Part shown: in pieces, positions 22,883 to 31,487 of the stretch
Numbering within the stretch: the stretch's first letter is position 1
Layout: every line of letters starts with the position of its first letter
DNA from: Stutzerimonas stutzeri
Lineage (GTDB): Bacteria > Pseudomonadota > Gammaproteobacteria > Pseudomonadales > Pseudomonadaceae
DNA: 61,545 nucleotides
Direction: 5' to 3'
Assembly: GCF_024448955.1 (NCBI RefSeq)
Contig: NZ_JAMOIH010000021.1
Span: 1-61,545 of the forward strand
The notes under the pieces: generated by a model
What the model was told of the DNA's origin: nothing
What the model saw: only the letters and a program-made list of their open reading frames with translations
Databases searched by the model: none
Program-made: the position numbers and the translations under genes

Positions 22883-23365
22883 ATGGCCAAACAGAAGAAA
22901 CAGTCCCCCGGGACCATCGCGCTGAACAAGAAAGCGCTACACGATTACTTCATCGAGCAGAAATTCGAGGCGGGCCTCGTTCTGGCTGGTTGGGAAGTGA
23001 AAAGCCTGCGTGCCGGCAAGGCGCAACTGGTGGATAGCTACGTACTGCTCAAGGACGGCGAGGCCTGGCTGATGGGTTGTCACATCACGCCGCTGACCAC
23101 CGCCAGCACCCATGTCATCGCCGACCCGACGCGCACCCGCAAGCTGCTGCTCAACAAGCGCGAGCTGGGCAAGCTGTTCGGTGCCGTGCAGCAGAAAGGC
23201 TACGCCTGCGTCGCCCTCTCGCTGTACTGGAAAAAGCATCTGATCAAATGCGATATCGCTCTTGCCAAGGGCAAGAAAGAATTCGACAAGCGCCACACCG
23301 AGAAAGAGCGCGATTCGGCGCGCGAGATCCAGCGCGCCATGCGCACCAAGGGCAAGGACGACTAA
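22883..23365 (+). CDS. smpB: SsrA-binding protein SmpB
   Basis: SmpB binds tmRNA and is required for trans-translation on stalled ribosomes. The 160-residue product has the standard opening [24 protein letters not shown], the core [14 protein letters not shown] and the basic C-terminal tail with [21 protein letters not shown]. Its RNA partner ssrA lies 7.6 kb downstream, with the lactate locus between. The start lacks a ribosome-binding site. Confidence 0.97.
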   Translation: MAKQKKQSPGTIALNKKALHDYFIEQKFEAGLVLAGWEVKSLRAGKAQLVDSYVLLKDGEAWLMGCHITPLTTASTHVIADPTRTRKLLLNKRELGKLFGAVQQKGYACVALSLYWKKHLIKCDIALAKGKKEFDKRHTEKERDSAREIQRAMRTKGKDD

Positions 23366-23417
23366 GCCAGCCCCCAAAGCTTGAAGCTATCCCAGGCGCT
23401 TTTCGCGCCAGGATTCG

Positions 23418-24200
23418 CTAAGAACCTTTTACCTTTTCGCCATGCCGGCGCTGCGCGCGCGCCAGGCGGCGAGCCTCTTGCTGACCTTCGGCGAGCACTT
23501 CCTGCACGTAATTGATATGGCGGTGGATCACGTCCCGCGCCTCGTCCGCCCGACGCCCGATGATCGCGTCGTACAGCTCTTGATGCTGCTTCATGAGCAT
23601 GTTGCGCGTCTCATCGCGTAACGCATACATGCCACCAATGTTGGTCACCACATTGCGTTTGAGCATGTCGAACAGGCCCCGGATCGTGTGCAGCAAGACC
23701 GTATTGTGACTGGCCTCGGCAATAGCCAGATGGAAGCGTGCATCGGCCGCACCTTCTTCCGCCCGGCTTACGGCGCCCTCCCGCGAATAGCAATCCTGTA
23801 GCGCGGCAAAGGCTTCGCCGAGGCGCTGCTGATCGACCTCGGTAGCGCGCAATGCAGCGTAATAGGCGCAACTGCCCTCTAGCGTGTGCCGGAACTCCAG
23901 CAAATCACGCTGAGCATCGGCGTTGTTCTCCAGCAGATGTAACAGCGGATCGCTGAAAGTCGTACCCAGCGACTGCGCCACGAAGTTTCCGCCACCGTGC
24001 CGGCTGACCAGCAACCCCTTAGCCACCAGTTTGTGGATCGCCTCGCGCAGCGACGGTCGCGATACGCCGAACTGTTCCGCCAAGGTTCGTTCCGCCGGCA
24101 ACCGCTCACCCGGCTTGAGCGTGCCTTCGAGAATCATCGCTTCCAATTGCGTGACGATGTCATCCGCCAACCGGCGGTGACGCACCATTCCCACTTCCAT
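23418..24200 (-). CDS. lldR: Lactate-responsive GntR/FadR-family regulator LldR
   Basis: LldR represses lactate utilisation genes and is released by lactate. The start is the ATG at 24200 (MEVGMVRHRRLADDIV), which has GGGGAG 6-7 nt upstream. A longer TTG frame would begin inside the operator. The 260-residue protein has a GntR winged helix (PAERTLAEQFGVSRPSLREAIHKLVAKGLLVSR in pieces) and a C-terminal all-helical FCD ligand domain with metal-binding Asp and His residues. It is divergent from lldP, with two TGGT-N3-ACCA operators between. Confidence 0.93.
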   Translation of the reverse strand: MEVGMVRHRRLADDIVTQLEAMILEGTLKPGERLPAERTLAEQFGVSRPSLREAIHKLVAKGLLVSRHGGGNFVAQSLGTTFSDPLLHLLENNADAQRDLLEFRHTLEGSCAYYAALRATEVDQQRLGEAFAALQDCYSREGAVSRAEEGAADARFHLAIAEASHNTVLLHTIRGLFDMLKRNVVTNIGGMYALRDETRNMLMKQHQELYDAIIGRRADEARDVIHRHINYVQEVLAEGQQEARRLARAQRRHGEKVKGS

Positions 24201-24215
24201 ATTCCACTCCCCGAG

Positions 24216-24226
24216 TGGTCTTACCA
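24216..24226. promoter_or_regulatory. LldR-type operator, lldR-proximal
   Basis: The palindrome TGGTCTTACCA fits the FadR-subfamily consensus TGGT-N3-ACCA. It is 16 bp upstream of the lldR start, so LldR probably represses itself through it. Confidence 0.75.
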
Positions 24227-24351
24227 ATAAGTACAGAGCCTAGCGATCGCGCTGAATACTGGCAAGAGCAGACCCTGCGACCAAAGTCTATAGCGAGTTA
24301 ATTGACGGCAAAACAGAGATGCTCTTACGCTGACGGCACTTCCATGTTAAG

Positions 24352-24362
24352 TGGTATGACCA
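24352..24362. promoter_or_regulatory. LldR-type operator, lldP-proximal
   Basis: The palindrome TGGTATGACCA is the second FadR-type operator, centred 136 bp from the first. It lies upstream of the leader ORF and lldP. The two sites could be bridged by an LldR tetramer. Confidence 0.75.
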
Positions 24363-24396
24363 ATTTACAGGAAGCCAATAATAACGAGGACTCATC

Positions 24397-24471
24397 ATGA
24401 GATCTTTATCCGGCGCCTACTCCACGGTCCGCTCAGGGTCCTGTCTGAACCCAACCACAGGGGGAGCCTGA
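24397..24471 (+). CDS. Putative 24-residue leader peptide upstream of lldP
   Basis: An ATG at 24397 has GAGGA 7 nt upstream and opens a 24-codon frame ([20 protein letters not shown] then TGGA). Its TGA ends one base before the lldP ATG. The lldP ribosome site AGGGGGAG lies inside the mini-ORF, so translation of the two would be coupled. It is unrecognised. It could be a true leader peptide or a chance frame. Confidence 0.45.
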   Translation: MRSLSGAYSTVRSGSCLNPTTGGA

Positions 24472-24472
24472 C

Positions 24473-26167
24473 ATGTCCACCGGACTGCTTGCACTTTTCG
24501 CCTTCACGCCCATTCTGCTCGCCGCCATCATGCTGATTGGCCTGCGCTGGCCTGCTAGCCGCGCCATGCCGTTGGTCTATCTGTTCACTGCCGCCATCGG
24601 CTTGTTCGTATGGGACATGAGTTTCAACCGAATCATCGCCTCGACGCTGCAAGGCCTGGTAATCACCCTCGGCCTGCTGTGGATCATCTTCGGCGCCATC
24701 CTGCTGCTGAACACTTTGAAGCACTCCGGTGGCATCACCGCCATTCGCGCCGGCTTCACCACCGTCAGCCCTGACCGCCGCATCCAGGCCATCATCATCG
24801 CCTGGCTGTTCGGATGCTTCATCGAAGGCGCGTCCGGCTTCGGCACACCTGCAGCGATTGCCGCCCCCCTGCTGGTTGCCATCGGCTTCCCGGCCATGGC
24901 GGCCGTACTGATGGGGATGTTGGTTCAAAGCACGCCGGTATCGTTCGGCGCAGTCGGCACCCCTATCGTAGTTGGCATCAACAGTGGCCTGGACACCGCC
25001 TCCATCGGTGCTCAACTGGCCGCCCAGGGCTCCAGCTGGAACCTTTTCCTGCAGCAGATCACCAGCAGCGTGGCGATCACTCACGCCATTGTCGGCACCG
25101 TGATGCCGCTGGTCATGGCGATGATGCTGACGCGCTTCTTCGGCAAGGAGAAAAGCTGGAAAGCCGGCTTCGAAGTGTTGCCCTTCGCGATCTTCGCAGG
25201 CCTGGCGTTCACCCTGCCCTATGTCGCAACCGGAATCTTCCTAGGCCCGGAATTCCCGTCGCTGCTGGGCGGCCTCATCGGCCTGGCCATCGTTACAACC
25301 GCGGCTCGCTTCAACTTCCTGACACCGAAAAACGCCTGGGACTTCGCCGAGGCCAAGGACTGGCCGGCCGAATGGCTGGGCACCGTCGAGATGAAGCTAG
25401 AAGACATCGCGGCGCGCCCGATGAGTGCCCTCCGTGCCTGGCTGCCCTATGTGCTGGTGGGCCTGATTCTGGTGATCAGCCGGGTCTTTCCCGAAGTCAG
25501 CAGCGCGCTGAAGTCGGTGTCCATCGCCTTCGGTAACATTCTTGGCGAGACAGGTATCAGCGCCAGTATCGAGCCGCTGTTCCTGCCCGGCGGCATTCTC
25601 GTCGCGGTGGTGCTGATCACCTTCTTCCTGCACGGCATGCGCGCATCGGAGCTCAAGGCCGCCGTGAAGGAATCAAGTGGCGTGCTGCTCAGTGCCGGCT
25701 TCGTGCTGCTGTTCACCGTGCCGATGGTGCGCATCTTGATCAACTCCGGCGTCAACGGCGCGGACCTGGCCAGCATGCCGATCATCATGGCGCGTTACGT
25801 CGCCGATAGCGTGGGTGGAATTTATCCGCTGCTGGCGCCCTCCGTAGGTGCGTTGGGCGCCTTCATTGCCGGCTCCAACACAGTTAGCAACATGATGTTC
25901 AGCCAGTTCCAGTTCGGCGTTGCGCAGTCGCTGGGCATTTCCGGCGCGATGATCGTCGCGACGCAAGCGGTCGGTGCGGCTGCCGGCAACATGGTGGCGA
26001 TCCACAACGTCGTCGCCGCCTCGGCTACCGTAGGCCTGCTCGGTCGTGAGGGCGTCACGCTGCGCAAGACCGTTTGGCCTACTCTGTACTATGTGCTGTT
26101 CACCGGTGTGATCGGCATGCTGGCGATCTACCTGCTGGGCGTGACGGACCCACTGGTTGGCGTCTGA
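24473..26167 (+). CDS. lldP: L-lactate permease LldP
   Basis: LldP imports lactate (and glycolate) with protons across the inner membrane. The 564-residue protein is strongly hydrophobic, with about 12-13 membrane segments. It carries the family signatures [19 protein letters not shown] and [20 protein letters not shown]. Expression is probably controlled by LldR at the two upstream operators. A hairpin separates it from lldD, which starts 166 bp downstream. Confidence 0.97.
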   Translation: MSTGLLALFAFTPILLAAIMLIGLRWPASRAMPLVYLFTAAIGLFVWDMSFNRIIASTLQGLVITLGLLWIIFGAILLLNTLKHSGGITAIRAGFTTVSPDRRIQAIIIAWLFGCFIEGASGFGTPAAIAAPLLVAIGFPAMAAVLMGMLVQSTPVSFGAVGTPIVVGINSGLDTASIGAQLAAQGSSWNLFLQQITSSVAITHAIVGTVMPLVMAMMLTRFFGKEKSWKAGFEVLPFAIFAGLAFTLPYVATGIFLGPEFPSLLGGLIGLAIVTTAARFNFLTPKNAWDFAEAKDWPAEWLGTVEMKLEDIAARPMSALRAWLPYVLVGLILVISRVFPEVSSALKSVSIAFGNILGETGISASIEPLFLPGGILVAVVLITFFLHGMRASELKAAVKESSGVLLSAGFVLLFTVPMVRILINSGVNGADLASMPIIMARYVADSVGGIYPLLAPSVGALGAFIAGSNTVSNMMFSQFQFGVAQSLGISGAMIVATQAVGAAAGNMVAIHNVVAASATVGLLGREGVTLRKTVWPTLYYVLFTGVIGMLAIYLLGVTDPLVGV

Positions 26168-26180
26168 TGTAATGCACGAC

Positions 26181-26207
26181 CTTTGCCCCGGTACGCCCGG
26201 GGCAAAG
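26181..26207 (+). other. Strong stem-loop between lldP and lldD
   Basis: A perfect 11-bp stem, CTTTGCCCCGG (26181-26191) with CCGGGGCAAAG (26197-26207), has a 5-nt loop. No T run follows, so RNA stabilisation of the lldP 3' end or partial termination are both possible. Confidence 0.55.
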
Positions 26208-26333
26208 ACGTTTGGAATGCTGTCCTGTTCACGCTCAGCCTCGCCTGATCAGGACAACCAGGTCGGAACACAGCCTTCGTCACAGACGGGAGCACCACGA
26301 GACTTACCCCGTTTCATTCGGTGAGAACACACG

Positions 26334-27503
26334 ATGATCATTTCTGCCTCCACGGATTACCGCGCTGCTGCAAAACGCAAACTACCGCCTTTCCTATTCC
26401 ACTATGTCGATGGCGGCGCCTATGCGGAGTACACGCTGCGTCGCAACGTCGAAGACTTGGCCAGCCTCGCTCTGCGCCAGCGCGTACTGCGCAACATGTC
26501 CGATCTCAGCCTGGAAACTCAACTGTTCGGCGAAACCCTGTCGATGCCCGTTGTGCTGGCACCGGTCGGCCTGACCGGCATGCTCGCCCGTCGCGGCGAA
26601 GTCCAGGCCGCCCGCGCTGCGGACAAGAAGGGCATCCCCTTCACACTGTCCACCGTATCGGTCTGCCCGATCGAGGAAGTCGCGCCGGCAATCAAGCGGC
26701 CCATGTGGTTCCAGCTCTACGTGCTGAAGGACCGCGGCTTCATGAAGAACGCCCTGGAGCGCGCCAAGGCCGCCGGCGTCACCACACTGGTATTCACTGT
26801 CGACATGCCGACCCCCGGCGCTCGCTACCGCGACGCGCATTCCGGCATGAGCGGCCCGAATGCCAACATGCGTCGCATGCTGCAAGCCATGACTCATCCG
26901 TTCTGGGCCTGGGACGTGGGCCTGCATGGCAAGCCGCATGATCTGGGCAACATCTCCACCTATCGAGGACATCCGACCGGGCTGGAAGACTACATTGGCT
27001 GGCTGGCGGCCAACTTCGACCCGTCGATTTCCTGGAAAGATCTGGAGTGGATTCGCGAGTTCTGGGACGGCCCAATGGTGATCAAAGGCATCCTCGATGC
27101 CGAAGACGCTCGTGACGCCGTGACCTTCGGCGCCGACGGCATCATCGTTTCCAACCATGGCGGTCGCCAGCTCGACGGTGTGCTCTCCAGCGCCCGCGCC
27201 ATGCCCGCCATCGCCGACGCAGTCAAAGGCGACCTGAAGATTCTCGCCGACTCCGGTATCCGCAGTGGCCTGGACGTGGTTCGCATGATCGCCCTGGGCG
27301 CCGACACCATCATGCTTGGCCGCGCCTTCGCCTATGCGCTGGCGGCTGATGGCGAAGCCGGCGTGACCAACCTGCTCAACCTGATCGACAAGGAGATGCG
27401 CGTGGCGATGGTGCTGACCGGCGCGAAGTCCATCAGCGAAATCACCACCGATTCGTTGGTTCGCGAGCTGGGTCAGTACCAGAGCACCAAACACGTCGAA
27501 TGA
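26334..27503 (+). CDS. lldD: L-lactate dehydrogenase, FMN-dependent, membrane-associated
   Basis: LldD oxidises L-lactate to pyruvate and passes electrons to quinone. The 389-residue product is an alpha-hydroxyacid oxidase TIM barrel. It has N-terminal [15 protein letters not shown], the FMN region LAPVGLTGM and the catalytic His-Arg segment [11 protein letters not shown] near residue 275. The phosphate-binding part is [25 protein letters not shown]. It lies between lldP and the D-lactate dehydrogenase gene (51 bp gap). Confidence 0.97.
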   Translation: MIISASTDYRAAAKRKLPPFLFHYVDGGAYAEYTLRRNVEDLASLALRQRVLRNMSDLSLETQLFGETLSMPVVLAPVGLTGMLARRGEVQAARAADKKGIPFTLSTVSVCPIEEVAPAIKRPMWFQLYVLKDRGFMKNALERAKAAGVTTLVFTVDMPTPGARYRDAHSGMSGPNANMRRMLQAMTHPFWAWDVGLHGKPHDLGNISTYRGHPTGLEDYIGWLAANFDPSISWKDLEWIREFWDGPMVIKGILDAEDARDAVTFGADGIIVSNHGGRQLDGVLSSARAMPAIADAVKGDLKILADSGIRSGLDVVRMIALGADTIMLGRAFAYALAADGEAGVTNLLNLIDKEMRVAMVLTGAKSISEITTDSLVRELGQYQSTKHVE

Positions 27504-27554
27504 GCACCACGAGGTCGCGCCCCGACGCGGCCCGTTTGACCTTCCGGAGCCCGC

Positions 27555-30389
27555 ATGAACGCGTCTGCCACCCTGCCGAGCGACTTTCTCGCAGCAGTCG
27601 AACAGTTGATCCCGGCGGAGCGGCGCTTCGACGACCCACTTTCCACGCTGGCCTTCGGCATCGACGCCAGCTTCTACCGGCTGATTCCGAAGCTGGTGGT
27701 GCGCGTCGAATCCGAAGCCGAAGTGGTGGGACTGCTCAAACTGGCCCACTCGCAGCACGTGCCGGTGACCTTCCGCGCCGCCGGCACCAGCCTTTCCGGC
27801 CAGGCGATCTCCGACTCGGTACTGATCGTGCTCGGCGACAACTGGAACGGCCGCGAGATCCGCAACAGCGGTTCACAAATCCGCCTGCAGCCCGGCGTGA
27901 TCGGCGCCAACGCCAACGCCGTGCTGGCGCCGCTGGGCCGCAAGATCGGCCCAGACCCGGCCTCGATCAACGCGGCGAAGATCGGCGGCATCATCGCCAA
28001 CAACTCCAGCGGCATGTGCTGCGGCACCGCGCAGAACAGCTACAAGACCCTCGCCGGCCTGCGTATCGTCCTGGCCGACGGCACCGTGATCGACAGCGAA
28101 GATGCCGTCAGTGTCAGCGCCTTCCGCCACAGCCACGGCGCGCTGCTCGACGAGCTGGCCGAACTCGGTCGCCAGACCCGCGCCAACAACGAACTGGCAA
28201 CAAAGATCCGCCACAAGTACCGACTGAAGAACACCACCGGCTTCTCGCTCAACGCGCTGGTCGATTTCGATGAGCCGCTGGATATCCTCAACCACCTAAT
28301 GGTCGGCTCCGAAGGGACCCTGGGCTTCATCAGCGCGGTGACCTACGACACCGTGCCGGACCACCCGCACAAGGCCAGCGCGCTGATCGTCTTCCCCAAC
28401 GTGGAAACCTGCTGCCTGGCCGTGCCAGTGCTCAAGCAGCAGCCAGTCTCGGCGGTGGAACTGCTGGACCGTCGCAGCATGCGCTCGGTGGAAAACATGA
28501 AAGGCCTGCCGGAGTGGGTCAAGGACCTCTCCGCCAATGCCTGCGCGTTGCTCATCGAGTCCCGTGCCGCCAGCCAGTCGCTGCTGCACGAGCAGATCAA
28601 CCTGATCATGGCTTCCATCGCGCATTTCCCAGTGGAGAAGCAAGTCGATTTCAGCGAAGACCCGGCGGTCTACAACCAGCTCTGGCGCATCCGCAAGGAC
28701 ACCTTCCCCGCCGTCGGTGCCGTACGCCAGACCGGCACCACGGTGATCATCGAGGACGTCACCTTCCCCATCGAACGCATGGCCGAGGGCGTCAATCGCC
28801 TGATCCAGCTGTTCGAGAAGCATGCCTACAACGAGGCGATCCTTTTCGGCCATGCGCTGGAAGGCAACCTGCATTTCGTCTTCACCCAGGGCTTCGACGA
28901 CCCAGTCCAGGTCGCCCGCTACGAAGCATTCATGCACGACGTCACCCAACTGGTGGCGGTGGAATTCGGTGGAGCGCTCAAGGCCGAACACGGCACCGGG
29001 CGCAACATGGCGCCCTTCGTCGAGCTGGAATGGGGTAGCGAAGCCTACGCGCTGATGTGGCAGATCAAGCGCCTGCTCGACCCCTCCGGCATCCTCAACC
29101 CGGACGTGGTGCTCTCCGAAGACCCGCAGATCCACCTGAAAAACCTCAAGCCGATGCCTGCCGCCGACGAGATCGTCGACAAGTGCATCGAATGCGGCTT
29201 CTGCGAGCCAGTCTGCCCGTCCAACGGACTGACCCTGACGCCGCGCCAGCGCATCGTCATCTGGCGCGACATCCAGGCGCGCAAGCGCGCCGGCATCGAT
29301 ACCACCGAGATCGAACGCCTCTACCATTACCACGGCGTCGAGACCTGCGCCGCCACCGGCCTCTGCGCCCAGCGCTGCCCGGTGGGCATCAACACCGGCG
29401 ATCTGGTGCGCAAACTGCGCAGCAAGGAAGCCAGCAAGACCGGCACCGCCAACTGGCTAGCAGATCACTTCGCCACCGCAGTGCAAGGCACTCGCTTCAT
29501 GCTGCATGCGGCCAATGGCGCGCATCTGATTATGGGCACCAAGGCCCTGAGCAAAACCTCCTCGGCGTTCTCCAAGCTCAGCAAGGGTCGTGTTCCACTG
29601 TGGACACCGGCCATGCCGCAGCCGCTACATCGTCTGCACCTGCCCAAGCCGGCTCCGCAGGACGAACGGCCGCGTGTGGTCTACCTGGCCGCCTGTGTTT
29701 CGCGCGCCATGGGTCCAGCGGCGCGCGATCAGGAACAGAAACCGCTGCTCGACACCACCCGCGCCCTGCTAGAGAAGGCCGGCTACCAAGTTATCTTCCC
29801 GGACAACCTGAACGATCTCTGCTGCGGCCAGCCCTTCGCCTCAAAAGGCTACGCCGAGCAGGCCGAGCGCAAGCACCAGGAAACCCTTGATGCCCTGCTC
29901 AAGGCCAGCCGCGGCGGGCTCGACCCGATCTACTGCGACACCAGTCCCTGCACCCTGCGCATGGTCCAGGGCCTGACCGATCAACGCCTGGACTTCTACG
30001 ATCCGGTGCGTTTCATCCGCACCCACCTGCTGGACCGGCTGGACTTCAGCCCACAGGAAGCGCCGATAGCAGTCCACGTCACTTGCAGCACGCAGCACCT
30101 GGGAGAGGCGCAGGCACTGATCGATATTGCCCGCCGCTGCGCAAAGGAGGTGGTGATCCCCGAAGGCATCCACTGTTGCGGTTTTGCAGGCGACAAAGGC
30201 TTCACCACGCCAGCGCTCAACGCCCACGCACTGCGCAGCCTCAAGGAAGCGGTGCAGGTGTGCAGCGAAGGCATCTCCACCAGCCGTACTTGCGAAATCG
30301 GCCTCTCCCGCCATGGTGAAATCGACTATCACGGACTGGTCTATCTGGTCGATCGCGTCAGCCGCAGCAAGGTCAGCCAGCCGGCCTGA
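27555..30389 (+). CDS. dld: Quinone-dependent D-lactate dehydrogenase, FAD/4Fe-4S type
   Basis: This enzyme oxidises D-lactate to pyruvate at the membrane. The 944-residue protein combines an FAD_binding_4 domain (FRAAGTSLSGQAISD near residue 75) and an FAD-oxidase C-terminal domain with GHALEGNLHFVF. Two 4Fe-4S motifs follow (CIECGFCEPVCP near 545, and the CAATGLCAQRCPVG region), then two CCG-type domains at the C-terminus (DLCCGQPF and IHCCGFAGDKGF). It is the third structural gene of the lactate locus. The name lldE has also been used for it in pseudomonads. Confidence 0.93.
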   Translation: MNASATLPSDFLAAVEQLIPAERRFDDPLSTLAFGIDASFYRLIPKLVVRVESEAEVVGLLKLAHSQHVPVTFRAAGTSLSGQAISDSVLIVLGDNWNGREIRNSGSQIRLQPGVIGANANAVLAPLGRKIGPDPASINAAKIGGIIANNSSGMCCGTAQNSYKTLAGLRIVLADGTVIDSEDAVSVSAFRHSHGALLDELAELGRQTRANNELATKIRHKYRLKNTTGFSLNALVDFDEPLDILNHLMVGSEGTLGFISAVTYDTVPDHPHKASALIVFPNVETCCLAVPVLKQQPVSAVELLDRRSMRSVENMKGLPEWVKDLSANACALLIESRAASQSLLHEQINLIMASIAHFPVEKQVDFSEDPAVYNQLWRIRKDTFPAVGAVRQTGTTVIIEDVTFPIERMAEGVNRLIQLFEKHAYNEAILFGHALEGNLHFVFTQGFDDPVQVARYEAFMHDVTQLVAVEFGGALKAEHGTGRNMAPFVELEWGSEAYALMWQIKRLLDPSGILNPDVVLSEDPQIHLKNLKPMPAADEIVDKCIECGFCEPVCPSNGLTLTPRQRIVIWRDIQARKRAGIDTTEIERLYHYHGVETCAATGLCAQRCPVGINTGDLVRKLRSKEASKTGTANWLADHFATAVQGTRFMLHAANGAHLIMGTKALSKTSSAFSKLSKGRVPLWTPAMPQPLHRLHLPKPAPQDERPRVVYLAACVSRAMGPAARDQEQKPLLDTTRALLEKAGYQVIFPDNLNDLCCGQPFASKGYAEQAERKHQETLDALLKASRGGLDPIYCDTSPCTLRMVQGLTDQRLDFYDPVRFIRTHLLDRLDFSPQEAPIAVHVTCSTQHLGEAQALIDIARRCAKEVVIPEGIHCCGFAGDKGFTTPALNAHALRSLKEAVQVCSEGISTSRTCEIGLSRHGEIDYHGLVYLVDRVSRSKVSQPA

Positions 30390-30552
30390 ACATCCGACGG
30401 ACAAGGATGCCATCACAAAAATGAAACGCTTGAGCGCAACCGCAGTCCGAAGTTTAGAGCCCAGCAGTCTGAGGGCTCCACCCGCCTCGGCGCCGCCACG
30501 ACAGACTGATTCAGGCAGGCCCGCCGGGAAGACAACTCCCTGGAGGACGCTC

Positions 30553-30861
30553 ATGAAACGATTAGCCCTACTCGCCGCAGCCGCTTTGCTCGCCAGCCCC
30601 GCTGCGTTCGCCGCCGATAAAAATCTCTGCGAACTCAACATGCAGGAGGTCGACGACAACATGGCCACCAACATGGCCACCCTTGGAGAACCAGCCAAGA
30701 GCCAGATCGAAGAACACATCGAACAGGCCAGGCAGGCGCAGCAGTCCGGCGACACCGAAGCCTGCATCAGCCACTCGACCAAAGCACTGCAGGAACTCAA
30801 AGGACCAGGCAGCTCCGGTAGCGGCGGCACCAGCGGATCGGGTTCAGGCGCAGGCAACTGA
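30553..30861 (+). CDS. Small predicted secreted protein of unknown function
   Basis: A 102-residue protein begins at the ATG at 30553, with GGAGG 6-10 nt upstream. Residues 1-21 form a clear signal peptide (MKRLALLAAAALLASPAAFA, cleavage before AD). The mature part has two Cys residues, a helix-forming middle (EEHIEQARQAQQSGD) and a Gly/Ser tail from about residue 84. I do not recognise the family. It stands alone between dld and ssrA and ends at a terminator-like hairpin. Confidence 0.75.
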   Translation: MKRLALLAAAALLASPAAFAADKNLCELNMQEVDDNMATNMATLGEPAKSQIEEHIEQARQAQQSGDTEACISHSTKALQELKGPGSSGSGGTSGSGSGAGN

Positions 30862-30867
30862 CCCACT

Positions 30868-30894
30868 GAGCGCGGGCAGGTGACCTGCCCGCTC
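30868..30894 (+). terminator. Terminator-like hairpin after the small secreted protein gene
   Basis: GAGCGCGGGCAGGT pairs with ACCTGCCCGCTC, with one bulged base. It lies 6 bp after the stop codon. Only TT follows, so intrinsic termination is uncertain. Confidence 0.5.
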
Positions 30895-30949
30895 TTCGCA
30901 GCAGAGCCCGTGAAATCCGACAAGCCGCACTTACCTAATCCATCAAGCG

Positions 30950-30979
30950 TTCGACGCAGCCTCTGCTTTGGCGTAGACT
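30950..30979 (+). promoter_or_regulatory. Candidate sigma-70 promoter of ssrA
   Basis: TTCGAC (30950-30955) and TAGACT (30974-30979) are spaced by 18 nt. They would start a precursor about 25 nt before the mature tmRNA 5' end. Confidence 0.4.
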
Positions 30980-31010
30980 GCGTCGCACATGAAGCTGCAG
31001 ACCGCTTCAT

Positions 31011-31389
31011 GGGGCCGATTAGGATTCGACGCCGGTAACGAAACTCTAGGTGCATGCCGAGTTGGTAACAGAACTCGTAAATCCACTGTTGCAAACTTAT
31101 AGTTGCCAACGACGACAACTACGAAGGGTACGCGCTAGCCGCCTAACCTTCATCTGGTCGCTTCGGCGCCAGCGGTCATGAGGGGATGCCTGTAAACCCG
31201 AAATGACTGTCAGATAGAACAGGATCGCCGCCAAGTTCGCTGTAGACGTAACGGTTAAAACTCATACAGCTCGCTCCAAGCACCCTGCCAATCGGGCGGC
31301 GCGGAGTTAACTCAATAGATCTGGCTAAGCATGTAGTACCGACAGCGGAGAACTGGCGGACGGGGGTTCAAATCCCCCCGGCTCCACCA
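31011..31389 (+). ncRNA. ssrA: Transfer-messenger RNA (tmRNA, ssrA)
   Basis: tmRNA rescues stalled ribosomes together with SmpB and adds a degradation tag. The 5' end GGGGCCG pairs with CGGCTCC before the encoded ACCA at the 3' end, and a T-arm (GGGGGTTCAAATCCCCCC) is present. The resume codon GCC is at 31105, and the tag reads ANDDNYEGYALAA followed by TAA at 31144-31146. The tag is longer than the ANDDNYALAA I recall for P. aeruginosa. The RNA is complete (379 nt) despite island integration directly after it. Confidence 0.96.
31361..31389 (+). other. Probable island attachment site at the 3' end of ssrA
   Basis: The T-arm and acceptor end of tmRNA is a classic target of tyrosine integrases. 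An integrase reading frame starts about 100 bp further on, and the base composition changes here. No second copy of this segment was seen in the window, so the other junction lies outside it and the core sequence cannot be defined. Confidence 0.6.
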
Positions 31390-31398
31390 TTTCAACAC

Positions 31399-31426
31399 TG
31401 AAACCCGTCTAGAATGCGGGTTTCAG
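31399..31426 (+). terminator. Stem-loop just after ssrA
   Basis: CTGAAACCCG (31399-31408) pairs with CGGGTTTCAG (31417-31426) over an 8-nt loop. It lies 10 bp after the tmRNA end. It lacks a T run, so it may act in ssrA 3' processing or termination. Confidence 0.5.
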
Positions 31427-31487
31427 ACCAGATTTGATGGCATTGGATTACTCACAGTCCGTCTGTGAATCCAAAAGGTATGCCATC

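Noticed and set aside
26394..27758. 454-codon minus-strand frame opposite lldD
   Set aside because: Shadow of lldD, His/Gln/Gly-rich, with no plausible start context.
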